This document shows positions 12,993-26,899 of a stretch of DNA of 64,000 bases, one piece after another. Origin of the DNA: Ianthella basta (lineage: Eukaryota > Porifera > Demospongiae > Verongiida > Ianthellidae); contig OZ025874.1 of NCBI GenBank assembly GCA_964019415.1, forward strand, positions 9,462,409 to 9,526,408, in the 5' to 3' direction. The first letter of the stretch is position 1, and every line of letters starts with the position of its first letter. The notes beneath the pieces were generated by a model. That model saw only the letters and a list, made by a program, of their open reading frames with translations, was not told where the DNA came from and made no database searches. Both the position numbers and the translations under genes were made by a program.

Positions 12993-15900
12993 CCAAATCA
13001 TACCTTCTCAAACCTTGCCTACTCTTGCCAAATCTTACCTTCATATCTTACCAAATTTTGCCTAAACTTACCTTGTCATATCTTGCCTAAACTTGCTTAA
13101 TCTTAGCTTGTCATATCTTGCCAAATCTTACCAAATATTACCTTGTCATATCTTGCCAAATCTTGCCTAATCTTACCTTGTCATATCTTGCCAAATCTTG
13201 CCAAATCTTACCTTGTCATATCTTGCCAAATCTTGCCTAATCTTACTTTTTCATATCTTGCCAAATCTAGCTTAATCTTACCTTGTCATATCTTGTCAAA
13301 TCTTGCCAAATCTTGCCAAATCTTACCTTGTCATGTCTTGCCAAATCTTGTCAAATCTTACCATGTCATATTTTGCCAAATCTTGCCTAATCTTACTTTT
13401 TCATATCTTGCCAAATCTTGCTTAATCTTACCTTGTCATATCTTGCCAAATCTTGCTAAATCTTACTTTGTCATATCTCGCCAAATCTTGCCAAATCTTG
13501 CCAAATCATACCTTCTCAAATCTTGCCTACTCTTGCCAAATCTTACCTTCATATCTTACCAAATTTTGCCTAAACTTACCTTGTCATATCTTGCCTAAAC
13601 TTGCTTAATCTTACCTTGTCATATCTTGCCAAATCTTACCAAATATTACCTTGTCATATCTTGCCAAATCTTGCCTAATCTTACCTTGTCATATCTTGCC
13701 AAATCTTGCCAAATCTTACCTTGTCATATCTTGCCAAATCTTGCCTAATCTTACTTTTTCATATCTTGCCAAATCTTGCTTAATCTTACCTTGTCATATC
13801 TTGTCAAATCTTGCCAAATCTTACCTTGTCATATCTTGCCTAACCTTGCCAAATCTTACCTTGTCATATCTTACCAAATCTTGCCTGATCTTACCTTGTC
13901 ATATCTTGCCAAGCCTTACCTTTAAGTTGTCATATCTGGCCAAATCTTGCCTATTCTTACTTTTTCATATCTTGCCAAATCTTGACTAATCTTACCTTGT
14001 CATATCTTGCCAAATCTTGCCTAATCTTACCTTGTCATATCTTGCCACATCTTACCTTGTCATATCTCGCCAAATCTTGCCAAATCTTACATTGTCATAT
14101 CTTGCCAAATCTTGCCTAATCTTACCTTGTCGTATCTTGCCAAATCTTGCCAAATCTTACCTTGTCATATCTTGCCAAATCTTGCCAAATCTTTCCATGT
14201 CATATTTTACCAAATCTTGCCTAATCTTACTTTTTCATATCTTGCCAAATCTTGCTTAATTTTACCTTGTCATATCTAGCCAAATCTTGCCAAATCTTAC
14301 CTTGTCATATCTTACCAAATCTTTCCATTTCTTATCTTGTCATATCTTGCCAAATCTTGCCTGATCTTACCTTGTCATATCTTACCTAATCTTGCCAAAT
14401 CTTATCTTGTCATATCTTGCCAGATCTTGCCTGATCTTACCTTATCATATCTTGCCAAATCTTGCCAAGTCTTACCTTTAACTTATCATATCTTGCCAAA
14501 TCTTGCCAAATCTTACTTTTCATATCTTGCCTAATCTTGCTTAATCTTACCTTGTCATATCTTGCCAAATCTTGCCAAATCTTACTTTTTCATATCTCGC
14601 CAAATCTTGCCAAATCTTGCCAAATCTTACCTTGTCATATCTTGCCTACTCTTGCCAAATATTACCTTCATATCTTACCAAATTTTACCTAAACCTACCT
14701 TGTCGTAGCTTGCCTAATCTTGTTTAATCTTACCTTGTCATATCTTGCCAAATCTTACCAAATATTACCTTGTCATATCTTGCCAAATCTTGCCTAATAT
14801 TACCTTGTCATATCTTGCCAAATCTTGCCAAATCTTGCCAAATCTTACCTTGTCATATCTTGCCTAATCTTGCCAAATCTTACCTTCATATCTTGCCAAG
14901 TCATGCCTGATCTTACCTTGTCATAACTTGCCAAATCTTGCCAAGTCTTACCTTTAACTTATCATATCTTACCAAATCTTGCCTAATCTTACTTTTTCAT
15001 ATCTTGCCAAATCTTGCTTAATCTTACCTTGTCATATCTTGCCAAATCTTGCCAAATCTTACTTTGTCATATCTCGCCAAATCTTGCCAAATCTTGCTTA
15101 ATCTTACCTTGTCATATCTTGCCTACTCTTGCCAAATCTTACCTTCACATCTTACCAAATCTTGCCTAAACTTACCTTGTCATATCTTGCCTTATCTAGC
15201 TTAATCGTACCTTGTCATATCTTGCCAAATCTTACCAAATATTACCTTGTCATATCTTGCCAAATCTTGCCTAATCTTACCTTGTCATATCTTGCCAAAT
15301 CTTGCCAAATCTTACCTTGTCATATCTTGCCTAATCTTGCCTAATCTTACTTTTTCATATCTTGCCAAATCTTGCTTAATCTTACCTTGTCATATCTTGC
15401 CTAATCTTGCCAAATCTTACCTTGTCATATCTTACCAAATCTTGCCTGATCTTACCTTGTCAGATTTTGCCAAATCTTGCCAAATCTTGCCAAATCTTAC
15501 CTTGTCATATCTTGCCTAATCTTGCCAAATCTTACCTTCATATCTTGCCAAGTCATGCCTGATCTTACCTTGTCATAACTTGCCAAATCTTGCCAAGTCT
15601 TACCTTTAACTTATCATATCTTGCCAAATCTTGCCTAATCTTACTTTTTCATATCTTGCCAAATCTTGCTTAATCTTACCTTGTCATATCTTGCCAAATC
15701 TTGCCAAATCTTACTTTGTCATATCTCGGCAAATCTTGTCAAATCTTGCTTAATCTTACCTTGTCATATCTTGCCTACTTTTGCCAAATCTTACCTTCAC
15801 ATCTTACCAAATCTTGCCTAAACTTACCTTGTCATATCTTGCCTAATCTAGCTTAATTTTACCTTGTCATATCTTGCCAAATCTTACCAAATGTTACCTT

Positions 15901-18605
15901 GTCATATCTTGCCAAATCTTGCCTAATCTTACCTTGTCATATCTTGCCAAATCTTACCTTGTCATATCTTGCCTAATCTTGCCTAATCTTACTTTTTCAT
16001 ATCTTGCCAAATCTTGCTTAATCTTACCTTGTCATATCTTGCCAAATCTTGCCAAACCTTACCTTGTCATATCTTGCCTAATCTTGCCAAATCTTACATT
16101 GTCATATCTTATCAAATCTTGCCTGATCTTACCTTGTCATATCTTGCCAAATCTTGCCTATTCTTACTTTTTCATATCTTGCCAAATCTTGACTAATCTT
16201 ACCTTATCATATCTTGCCAAATCTTGCCTTATCTTACCTTGTCATATCTTGCCAAATCTTGCCAAATCTTACCTTTTCATATCTCGCCAAATCTTGCCAA
16301 ATCTTACATTGGCATAACTTACCAAATCTTGCCTAATCTTACCTTGTCATATCTTGCCTAATCTTGCCAAATCTTACTATCAATTTGTCATATCTTGCCA
16401 AATCTTGCCGAATCTTACCTTGTCATATCTTGCCAAATCTTGCCAAATCTTACCTTGTCATGTCTTGCCAAATCTTGTCAAATCTTACCATGTTATATTT
16501 TGCCAAATCTTGCCTAATCTTACTTTTTCATATCTTGCCAAATCTTGCTTAATCTTACCTTATCATATCTTGCCAAATCTTGCCAAATCTTACCTTGTCA
16601 TATCTCGCCAAATCTTGCCAAATCTTGCCAAATCTTACCTTCTCATATCTTGCCTACTCTTGCCAAATCTTACCTTCATATCTTACCCAATTCTGCCTAT
16701 ACTTACCTTGTCATATCTTGCCTAAACTTGCTTAATCTTACCTTGTCATATCTTGCCAAATCTTACCAAATATTACCTTGTCATATCTTGCCAAATCTTG
16801 CCTAATCTTACTTTTTTATATCTTGCCAAATCTTGCTTAATCTTACCTTGTCATATCTTACCAAATCTTGCCAAATCTTACCTTGTCATATCTCGCCAAA
16901 TCTTGCCAAATCTGACATTGTCATATCTTGCCAAATCTTGCCTAATCTTACCTTGTCGTATCTTGCCAAATCTTGCCAAATCTTACCTTGTCATATCTTG
17001 CCAAATCTTGCCAAATCTTTCCATGTCATATTTTACCAAATCTTACCTAATCTTACTTTTTCATATCTTGCCAAATCTTGCTTAATCTTACCTTGTCATA
17101 TCTAGCCAAATCTTGCCAAATCTTACCTTGTCATATCTTACCAAATCTTTCCAATTCTTACCTTGTCATATCTTACCAAATCTTACTTATAATCTTACCT
17201 TCATATCTTGCCAAATCTTGCCAATTCTTATCTTGTCATATCTTGCCAAATCTTGCCTGATCTTACCTTGTCATATCTTACCTAATCTTGCCAAATCTTA
17301 CCTTGTAATATCTTGCCAAATCTTGCCTGATCTTACCTTGTCATATCTTGCCAAATCTTGCCAAGTCTTACCTTTAACTTATCATATCTTGCCAAATCTT
17401 GCCAAATCTTACTTTTCATATCTTGCCAAATCTTGCCAAATCTTACCTTGTCATATCTTGCAAAATCTTGCCAAATCTTACTTTGTCATATCTCGCCAAA
17501 TCTTGCCAAATCTTGCCAAATCTTACCTTGTCATATCTTGCCTACTCTTGCCAAATCTTACCTTCATATCTTACCAAATTTTGCCTAAACTTACCTTGTC
17601 ATAGCTTGCCTAATCTTTTTTAATCTTACCTTGTCATATCTTGCCAAATCTTACCAAATATTACCTTGTCATATCTTGCCAAATCTTGCCTAATCTTACC
17701 TTTTCATATCTTGCCAAATCTTCCCAAATCTTATCTTGTCATATCTTGCCAAATCTTGCCAAATCTTACCATGTAATATCTTGCCAAATCTTGCCTAATC
17801 TTACTTTTTCATATCTTGCCAAATCTTGCATAATCTTACCATGTCATATCTTGCCAAATCTTGCCTAATCTTACATTGTCATATCTTACCAAATCTTGCT
17901 TAATTTTACCTTGTCATATCTTGCCAAATCTTGACTAATCTTATCTTCTCATATCTTGCCAAATCTTGCCAAATATTACCTTGTCATATCTTGCCAAATC
18001 TTGCCAAATCTTACCTTGGCATATCTTACCAAATCTTGCCTAATCTTACCTTGTCAAATCTTGCCAAATCTTGCCGAATCTTACCTAGTCATATCTTACC
18101 AAATCTTGCCAAATCTTACCTTGTCATATCTTGCCTAATCTTGTCAAATCTTACCTTGTCATATCTTGCCAAATCTTGCCTGATCTTACCTTGTCATATC
18201 TTGCCAAATCTTGCCAAGCCTTACCTTTAAGTTGTCATATCTTGCCAAATCTTGACTAATCTTACCTTGTCATATCTTGCCAAATTTTGCCAAATCTTAC
18301 CTTGTCATATCTCGCCAAATCTTGCCAAATCTTACATTGTCATATCTTGCCAAATCTTGCCTAATCTTACCTTGTCATATCTTGCCAAATCTTACCAAAT
18401 CTTACCTTGTCATATCTTGCCAAATCTTGCCAAATCTTACCATGTCATACTTTGCCAAATCTTGCCTAATCTTACTTTTTCATATCTTGCCAAATCTTGC
18501 TTAATCTTACCTTGTCATATCTTGCCAAATCTTGCCAAATCTTACTTTGTCATATCTCGCCAAATCTTGAAAAATCTTGCCAAATCTTGCCAAATCTTAC
18601 CTTGT
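8227..18605 (-). repeat. 35-bp satellite array, block 2 (inverted)
   Basis: This is the same satellite as block 1 with the purine-rich strand on the bottom; the top strand reads CCAAATCTTGCC and ACCTTGTCATATCTTG. Units of 35 bp predominate, with 45-bp units that contain an extra CCAAATCTTG module (for example near 13,300 and 17,500). Landmark variants such as CTTTAAGTTGTCATATC or CTTTAACTTATCATATC mark higher-order repeats (about 10,620, 13,920, 14,475, 14,965, 15,605 and 17,370). Long plus-strand ORFs here come from the stop-free repeat. I see nothing else in the block. Confidence 0.97.
12977..17830 (+). repeat. Giant inverted repeat Q, left arm (about 4.85 kb)
   Basis: Position x pairs with 36,825 minus x on the opposite strand, without drift. 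Examples are 13,143-13,598 with 23,227-23,682; 13,651-13,989 with 22,836-23,174; 14,462-14,692 with 22,133-22,363; 16,364-16,552 with 20,273-20,461; 17,399-17,623 with 19,202-19,426. Most paired translations are identical or differ by one residue. Similarity falls off after about 17,830. At the outer end the match starts at 12,977, inside 16 bp shared with the end of repeat P. Confidence 0.92.
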
Positions 18606-18994
18606 GACAAGGTAAGATTAAGCAAGATTTGACAAGATTTGCCGAGATATGACAAAGTAAGATTTGGCAAGATTTGGCAAGATATGACAAGGCAAGATTA
18701 AGCAAGATTTGGCAAGATATGAAAAAGTAAGATTAGGCAAGATTTGGCAAGATATGATAAGTTAAAGGTAAGACTTGGCAAGATTTGGCAAGTTATGACA
18801 AGGTAAGATCAGGCATGACTTGGCAAGATATGAAGGTAAGATTTGGCAAGATTAGGCAAGATATGACAAGGTAAGATTTGGCAAGATTTGGCAAGATTTG
18901 GCAAATTCTGACAAGGTAAGATCAGGCAAGATTTGGTAAGATATGACAAGGTAAGATTTGGCAAGATTAGGCAAGATATGACAGGGTAAGATTA
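17831..18994. repeat. Asymmetric centre of inverted repeat Q
   Basis: About 1.16 kb lies between the two Q arms. The left part, to 18,605, is satellite in inverted orientation; the right part, from 18,607, is in forward orientation. The two parts are of unequal length and do not mirror each other closely. The right part, 18,607 to about 18,970, is a near-identical direct copy of about 21,060-21,425, including the rare strings GATTTGCCGAGATATG and GGCATGACTTGGC. Confidence 0.8.
18596..18616. other. Satellite orientation switch 2, small hairpin
   Basis: The top strand switches back to the purine-rich orientation here. The junction is a perfect small inverted repeat: CTTACCTTGT, one G, then ACAAGGTAAG. 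It lies about 190 bp from the geometric centre of inverted repeat Q (18,412.5), so the orientation change and the palindrome centre are not the same event. Confidence 0.88.
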
Positions 18995-21900
18995 AGCAAG
19001 ATTTGGCAAGATATGAAAAAGTAAGATTAGGCAAGATTTGGCAAGATATTACATGGTAAGATTTGGCAAGATTTGGCAAGATATGACAAGATAAGATTTG
19101 GGAAGATTTGGCAAGATATGAAAAGGTAAGATTAGGCAAGATTTGGCAAGATATGACAAGGTAATATTTGGTAAGATTTGGCAAGATATGACAAGGTAAG
19201 ATTAAAAAAGATTAGGCAAGCTATGACAAGGTAAGTTTAGGCAAAATTTGGTAAGATATGAAGGTAAGATTTGGCAAGAGTAGGCAAGATATGACAAGGT
19301 AAGATTTGGCAAGATTTGGCAAGATTTGGCGAGATATGACAAAGTAAGATTTGGCAAGATTTGGCAAGATATGACAAGGTAAGATTTGGCAAGATTTGGC
19401 AAGATATGAAAAGTAAGATTTGGCAAGATTTGGCAAGATATGATAAGTTAAAGGTAAGACTTGGCAAGATTTGGCAAGATATGACAAGGTAAGATCAGGC
19501 AAGATTTGGCAAGATATTACAAGGTAAGATTTGGCAAGATTAGGTAAGATATGACAAGGTAAGATCAGGCAAGATTTGGCAAGATATGACAAGATAAGAA
19601 TTGGCAAGATTTGGCAAGATATGAAGGTAAGATTATAAGTAAGATTTGGTAAGATATGACAAGGTAAGAATTGGAAAGATTTGGTAAGATATGACAAGGT
19701 AAGATTTGGCAAGATTTGGCTAGATATGACAAGGTAAGATTAAGCAAGATTTGGCAAGATATGAAAAAGTAAGATTAGGTAAGATTTGGTAAAATATGAC
19801 ATGGAAAGATTTGGCAAGATTTGGCAAGATATGACAAGGTAAGATTTGGCAAGATTTGGCAAGATACGACAAGGTAAGATTAGGCAAGATTTGGCAAGAT
19901 ATGACAATGTCAGATTTGGCAAGATTTGGCGAGATATGACAAGGTAAGATTTGGCAAGATTTGGTAAGATATGACAAGGTAAGATTAAGCAAGATTTGGC
20001 AAGATATAAAAAAGTAAGATTAGGCAAGATTTGGCAAGATATGACAAGGTAATATTTGGTAAGATTTGGCAAGATATGACAAGGTAAGATTAAGCAAGTT
20101 TAGGCAAGATATGACAAGGTAAGTATAGGCAGAATTGGGTAAGATATGAAGGTAAGATTTGGCAAGAGTAGGCAAGATATGAGAAGGTAAGATTTGGCAA
20201 GATTTGGCAAGATTTGGCGAGATATGACAAGGTAAGATTTGGCAAGATTTGGCAAGATATGATAAGGTAAGATTAAGCAAGATTTGGCAAGATATGAAAA
20301 AGTAAGATTAGGCAAGATTTGGCAAAATATAACATGGTAAGATTTGACAAGATTTGGCAAGACATGACAAGGTAAGATTTGGCAAGATTTGGCAAGATAT
20401 GACAAGGTAAGATTCGGCAAGATTTGGCAAGATATGACAAATTGATAGTAAGATTTGGCAAGATTAGGCAAGATATGACAAGGTAAGATTAGGCAAGATT
20501 TGGTAAGTTATGCCAATGTAAGATTTGGCAAGATTTGGCGAGATATGAAAAGGTAAGATTTGGCAAGATTTGGCAAGATATGACAAGGTAAGATAAGGCA
20601 AGATTTGGCAAGATATGATAAGGTAAGATTAGTCAAGATTTGGCAAGATATGAAAAAGTAAGAATAGGCAAGATTTGGCAAGATATGACAAGGTAAGATC
20701 AGGCAAGATTTGATAAGATATGACAATGTAAGATTTGGCAAGATTAGGCAAGATATGACAAGGTAAGGTTTGGCAAGATTTGGCAAGATATGACAAGGTA
20801 AGATTAAGCAAGATTTGGCAAGATATGAAAAAGTAAGATTAGGCAAGATTAGGCAAGATATGACAAGGTAAGATTTGGCAAGATATGACAAGGTAAGATT
20901 AGGCAAGATTTGGCAAGATATGACAAGGTAACATTTGGTAAGATTTGGCAAGATATGACAAGGTAAAATTAAGCTAGATTAGGCAAGATATGACAAGGTA
21001 AGTTTAGGCAAGATTTGGTAAGATGTGAAGGTAAGATTTGGCAAAAGTAGGCAAGATATGACAAGGTAAGATTAAGCAAGATTTGACAAGATTTGCCGAG
21101 ATATGACAAAGTAAGATTTGGCAAGATTTGGCAAGATATGACAAGGTAAGATTAAGCAAGATTTGGCAAGATATGAAAAAGTAAGATTAGGCAAGATTTG
21201 GCAAGATATGATAAGTTAAAGGTAAGACTTGGCAAGATTTGGCAAGTTATGACAAGGTAAGATCAGGCATGACTTGGCAAGATATGAAGGTAAGATTTGG
21301 CAAGATTAGGCAAGATATGACAAGGTAAGATTTGGCAAGATTTGGCAAGATTTGGCAAAATCTGACAAGGTAAGATCAGGCAAGATTTGGTAAGATATGA
21401 CAAGGTAAGATTTGGCAAGATTAGGCAAGATATGACAAGGTAAGATTAAGCAAGATTTGGCAAGATATGAAAAAGTAAGATTAGGCAAGATTAGGCAAGA
21501 TATGACAAGGTAAGATTTGGCAAGATTTGGCAAGATATGACAAGGTAAGATTAGGCAAGATTTGGCAAGATATGACAAGGTAATATTTGGTAAGATTTGG
21601 CAAGATATGACAAGGTACGATTAAGCTAGATAAGGCAAGATATGACAAGGTAAGTTTAGGCAAGATTTGGTAAGATGTGAAGGTAAGATTTGGCAAGAGT
21701 AGGCAAGATATGACAAGGTAAGATTAAGCAAGATTTGGCAAGATTTGGCGAGATATGACAAAGTAAGATTTGGCAAGATTTGGCAAGATATGACAAGGTA
21801 AGATTAAGCAAGATTTGGCAAGATATGAAAAAGTAAGATTAGGCAAGATTTGGTAAGATATGATAAGTTAAAGGTAAGACTTGGCAAGATTTGGCAAGTT

Positions 21901-23848
21901 ATGACAAGGTAAGATCAGGCATGACTTGGCAAGATATGAAGGTAAGATTTGGCAAGATTAGGCAAGATATGACAAGGTAAGATTTGGCAAGATTTGGCAA
22001 GATTTGGCAAGATATGACAAGGTAATATTAGGCAAGATTTGGCAAGATATGACAAGGTAATATTTGGTAAGATTTGGCAAGATATGACAAGGTAAGATTA
22101 AACAAGATTAGGCAAGCTACGACAAGGTAGGTTTAGGTAAAATTTGGTAAGATATGAAGGTAATATTTGGCAAGAGTAGGCAAGATATGACAAGGTAAGA
22201 TTTGGCAAGATTTGGCAAGATTTGGCGAGATATGAAAAAGTAAGATTTGGCAAGATTTGGCAAGATATGACAAGGTAAGATTAAGCAAGATTAGGCAAGA
22301 TATGAAAAGTAAGATTTGGCAAGATTTGGCAAGATATGATAAGTTAAAGGTAAGACTTGGCAAGATTTGGCAAGATATGATAAGGTAAGATCAGGCAAGA
22401 TCTGGCAAGATATGACAAGATAAGATTTGGCAAGATTAGGTAAGATATGACAAGGTAAGATCAGGCAAGATTTGGCAAGATATGACAAGATAAGAAATGG
22501 AAAGATTTGGTAAGATATGACAAGGTAAGATTTGGCAAGATTTGGCTAGATATGACAAGGTAAAATTAAGCAAGATTTGGCAAGATATGAAAAAGTAAGA
22601 TTAGGCAAGATTTGGTAAAATATGACATGGAAAGATTTGGCAAGATTTGGCAAGATATGACAAGGTAAGATTTGGCAAGATTTGGCAAGATACGACAAGG
22701 TAAGATTAGGCAAGATTTGGCAAGATATGACAATGTAAGATTTGGCAAGATTTGGCGAGATATGACAAGGTAAGATTTGGCAAGATATGACAAGGTAAGA
22801 TTAGGCAAGATTTGGCAAGATATGACAAGGTAAGATTAGTCAAGATTTGGCAAGATATGAAAAAGTAAGAATAGGCAAGATTTGGCCAGATATGACAACT
22901 TAAAGGTAAGGCTTGGCAAGATATGACAAGGTAAGATCAGGCAAGATTTGGTAAGATATGACAAGGTAAGATTTGGCAAGGTTAGGCAAGATATGACAAG
23001 GTAAGATTTGGCAAGATTTGACAAGATATGACAAGGTAAGATTAAGCAAGATTTGGCAAGATATGAAAAAGTAAGATTAGGCAAGATTTGGCAAGATATG
23101 ACAAGGTAAGATTTGGCAAGATTTGGCAAGATATGACAAGGTAAGATTAGGCAAGATTTGGCAAGATATGACAAGGTAATATTTGGTAAGATTTGGCAAG
23201 ATATGACAAGGTAAGATTAAGCAAGTTTAGGCAAGATATGACAAGGTAAGTTTAGGCAAAATTTGGTAAGATATGAAGGTAAGATTTGGCAAGAGTAGGC
23301 AAGATTTGAGAAGGTATGATTTGGCAAGATTTGGCAAGATTTGGCGAGATATGACAAAGTAAGATTTAGCAAGATTTGGCAAGATATGACAAGGTAAGAT
23401 TAAGCAAGATTTGGCAAGATATGAAAAAGTAAGATTAGGCAAGATTTGGCAAAATATGACATGGTAAGATTTGACAAGATTTGGCAAGACATGACAAGGT
23501 AAGATTTGGCAAGATATGGCAAGATTTGACAAGATATGACAAGGTAAGATTAAGCTAGATTTGGCAAGATATGAAAAAGTAAGATTAGGCAAGATTTGGC
23601 AAGATATGACAAGGTAAGATTTGGCAAGATTTGGCAAGATATGACAAGGTAAGATTAGGCAAGATTTGGCAAGATATGACAAGGTAATATTTGGTAAGAT
23701 TTGGCAAGATATGACAAGCTAAGATTAAGCAAGTTTAGGCAAGATATGACAAGGTAAGTTTAGGCAAAATTTGGTAAGATATGAAGGTAAGATTTGGCAA
23801 GAGTAGGCAAGGTTTGAGAAGGTATGATTTGGCAAGATTTGGCAAGAT
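18995..23848 (-). repeat. Giant inverted repeat Q, right arm
   Basis: This is the reverse-complement partner of 12,977-17,830. The outermost match ends near 23,848; beyond that point the sequence continues as ordinary satellite that is not mirrored by 12,9xx and below. A few differences separate the arms (for example, paired translations 14,017-14,259 and 22,566-22,808 differ at one residue), so they are not exact duplicates of one another. Confidence 0.92.
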
Positions 23849-26800
23849 TTGGCGAGATATGACAAAGTAAGATTTGGCAAGATTTGGCAAGATATGACAA
23901 TGTAAGATTAAGCAAGATTTGGCAAGATATGAAAAAGTAAGATTAGGCAAGATTTGGCAAAATATGACATGGTAAGATTTGGCAAGATTTGGCAAGACAT
24001 GACAAGGTAAGATTTGGCAAGATTTGGCAAGATATGACAAGGTAAGATTCGGCAAGATTTGGCAAGATATGACAAATTGATAGTAAGATTTGGCAAGATT
24101 AGGCAAGATATGACAAGGTAAGATTAGGCAAGATTTGGTAAGATATGCCAAGGTAAGAGTTGGCAAGATTTGGCATGATATGACAAGGTAATATTTGGCA
24201 AGATTCGGCAAGATATGACAAGATTAGATTTGGCAAGATTGAGCAATATATGACAAGGTAAGATTAAGCAAGATTTGGTAAGATATGACAAGGTAAGATT
24301 AGGCAAGATTTGGCAAGATATGACAAGGTAAGATTTGGCAAGATTTGGCAAGATATGACAAGGTAAGATTAAGCAAGATTTGGTAAGATATGAAAAAGTA
24401 TGATTAGGCAAGATTTGGGAAGATATTACATGGTAAGATTTGGCAAGATTTGGCAAGATATGACAAGGTAAGATTTGACAAGATTTGGCAAGATATGACA
24501 TGGTAAGATTAGGCAAGATTTGGCAAGATATGACAAGGTAAGATTAGGCAAGATTTGGCAAGATATGACAAGGTAATATTTGGTAAGATTTGGCAAGATA
24601 TGACAAGGTAAGATTAAGCTAGATTAGGCAAGATATGACAAGGTAAGTTTAGGCAAGATTTGGTAAGATGTGAAGGTAAGATTTGGCAAGAGTAGGCAAG
24701 ATATGACAAGGTAAGATTAAGCAAGATTTGGCAAGATTTGCCGAGATATAACAAAGTAAGATTTGGCAAGATTAGGCAAGATATGACAAGGTAAGATTAA
24801 GCAAGATTTGGCAAGATATGAAAAAGTAAGATTAGGCAAGATTTGGCAAGATATGATAAGTTAAAGGTAAGACTTGGCAATATTTGGCAAGTTATGACAA
24901 GGTAAGATCAGGCATGACTTGGCAAGATATGAAGGTAAGATTTGGCAAGATTAGGCAAGATATGAAAAGGTAAGATTCGGCAAGATTTGGCAAGATTTGG
25001 AAAAATATGGTAAGGTAAGATTCGGCAAGATTTGGCAAGATATGACAAGGTAAGATTTGGCAAGATTAGGCAAGATATGACAAGGTAAGATAAGGCAAGA
25101 TTTGGCAAGATACGACAAGGTATGATTTGGCAAGATTTGGCAAGATATGTCAAGGTAAGATTTGGCAAGATTAGGCAAGCTATGACAAGGTAAGTTTAGG
25201 CAAAATGTGGCAAGATATGACAAGGTAAGAATAAGCAAGATTTGGTAAGATATGACAAGGTAAGATTTGGCAAAATTTGGCAAGATATGACAAGGTAAGA
25301 TTAGGCAAAATTTGGCAAGATATGACAAGGTAAGATTAAGCAAGATTTGGCAAGATATGACAAGGTAAGATTTGGCAAGATTAGGCAAGATTTGGCGAGA
25401 TATGACAAGGTAAGATTTGGCAAGATTTGGCTAGATATGACAAGGTAGGATTTGGCAACATATGAAAAAGTAAGATTAGGTAAGATTTGGCAAGATATGA
25501 CAAGGTAAGATTTGGCAAGATTTGGCAAGATATGATAAGGTAAGATTAAGCAAAATTTGGCAAGATATGAAAAAGTAAGATTAGGCAAGATTTGGCAAAA
25601 TATGACAAGGTAAGGCTTGGCAAGATTTGGCAAGAAATGATAAGCTAAGATTAAGCAAGATTTGGCAAGATATGACAAGTTAATGTTTGGCAAGATTTGG
25701 CAAGATATGACAAGGTGAGATTAAGCAAGATTTGGCAAGATATGAAAAAGTAAGATTTGGCAAGATTTGGCAAGAAATGACAAGGTAAGATTTGGCAAGA
25801 TTTAGCGAGATATGACAAGGTAAGATTTGGCAAGACTTGGCAAGATATGACAAGGTAAGATTAAGCAAGATTCGGCAAGATATGATAAAGTAAGAATAGG
25901 CAAGATTTGCCAAGATAGGACAACTTAAAGGTAAGACTTGGCAAGATATGACAAGGTAAGATCAGGCAAGATTTGGCAAGATATGACAAGGTAAGATTTG
26001 GCTAGATTTGGCAAGATTTGGCAAGATATGACAAGGTAAGATTCGGCAAGATTTGGCAAGATATGACAAGGTAAGTTTTGGCAAGATTAGGCAAGTTATG
26101 ACAAGGTAAAATTAGGCAAGATTTGGCAAGATATGAAAAGGTAAGATTTGGCAAAATTTGGCAAGATATGATAAGGTAATATTTGGCAAGATTTGGCATA
26201 ATATGACAAGATAAGATTTGGCAAGATATGACAAGGTAAGATTAAGCAAGATTTGGTAAGATATGACAAGGTAAGAATTGGAAAGATTTGACAACATATG
26301 ACAAGGTAGGATTCGGCATTATTTGGTAAGATATGACAAGGTAAGATTAGTCAAGATTTGTCAAGATATGACAAAGTAAGATTTGGCAAGATTAGGCAAG
26401 ATTTGGCAAGATATGAAAAGGTAAGACTTTGTTGGATTTGGCAAGATATGACAAGGTAAGATTTGGCAAGATTTGGCAAGATATGACAAGTTAAGTTTAA
26501 GCAAGATTTGGTAAGATATGACAAGGTAAGATTTGGCAAGATTTGGCAAGATATGACAAGGTAAGATTTGGCAAGATTTGGCAAGATATGACAAGGTAAG
26601 ATTAGTCAAGATTTGGCAACATATGACAAGGTAAGATTTGGCAAGATTAGTCATGATTTGGCGAGATATGACAAGTTAAATTTGGTGAGATTTGGCAAGA
26701 TATGACAAGGTAAGATTAAGCAAGATTTGGCAAGATATGAAAAGTAAGATAAGGCAAGATTTGGAAGATATGACAACTGAAGGTAAGATTTGGCAAGATT

Positions 26801-26899
26801 TGACAAGATATGACATGGTAAGATTAAGCAAGATTTGGCTAGATATGAAAAAGCAAGATTAGGCAAGATTTTGCAACATATGACAAGGTAAGTTTTGGC

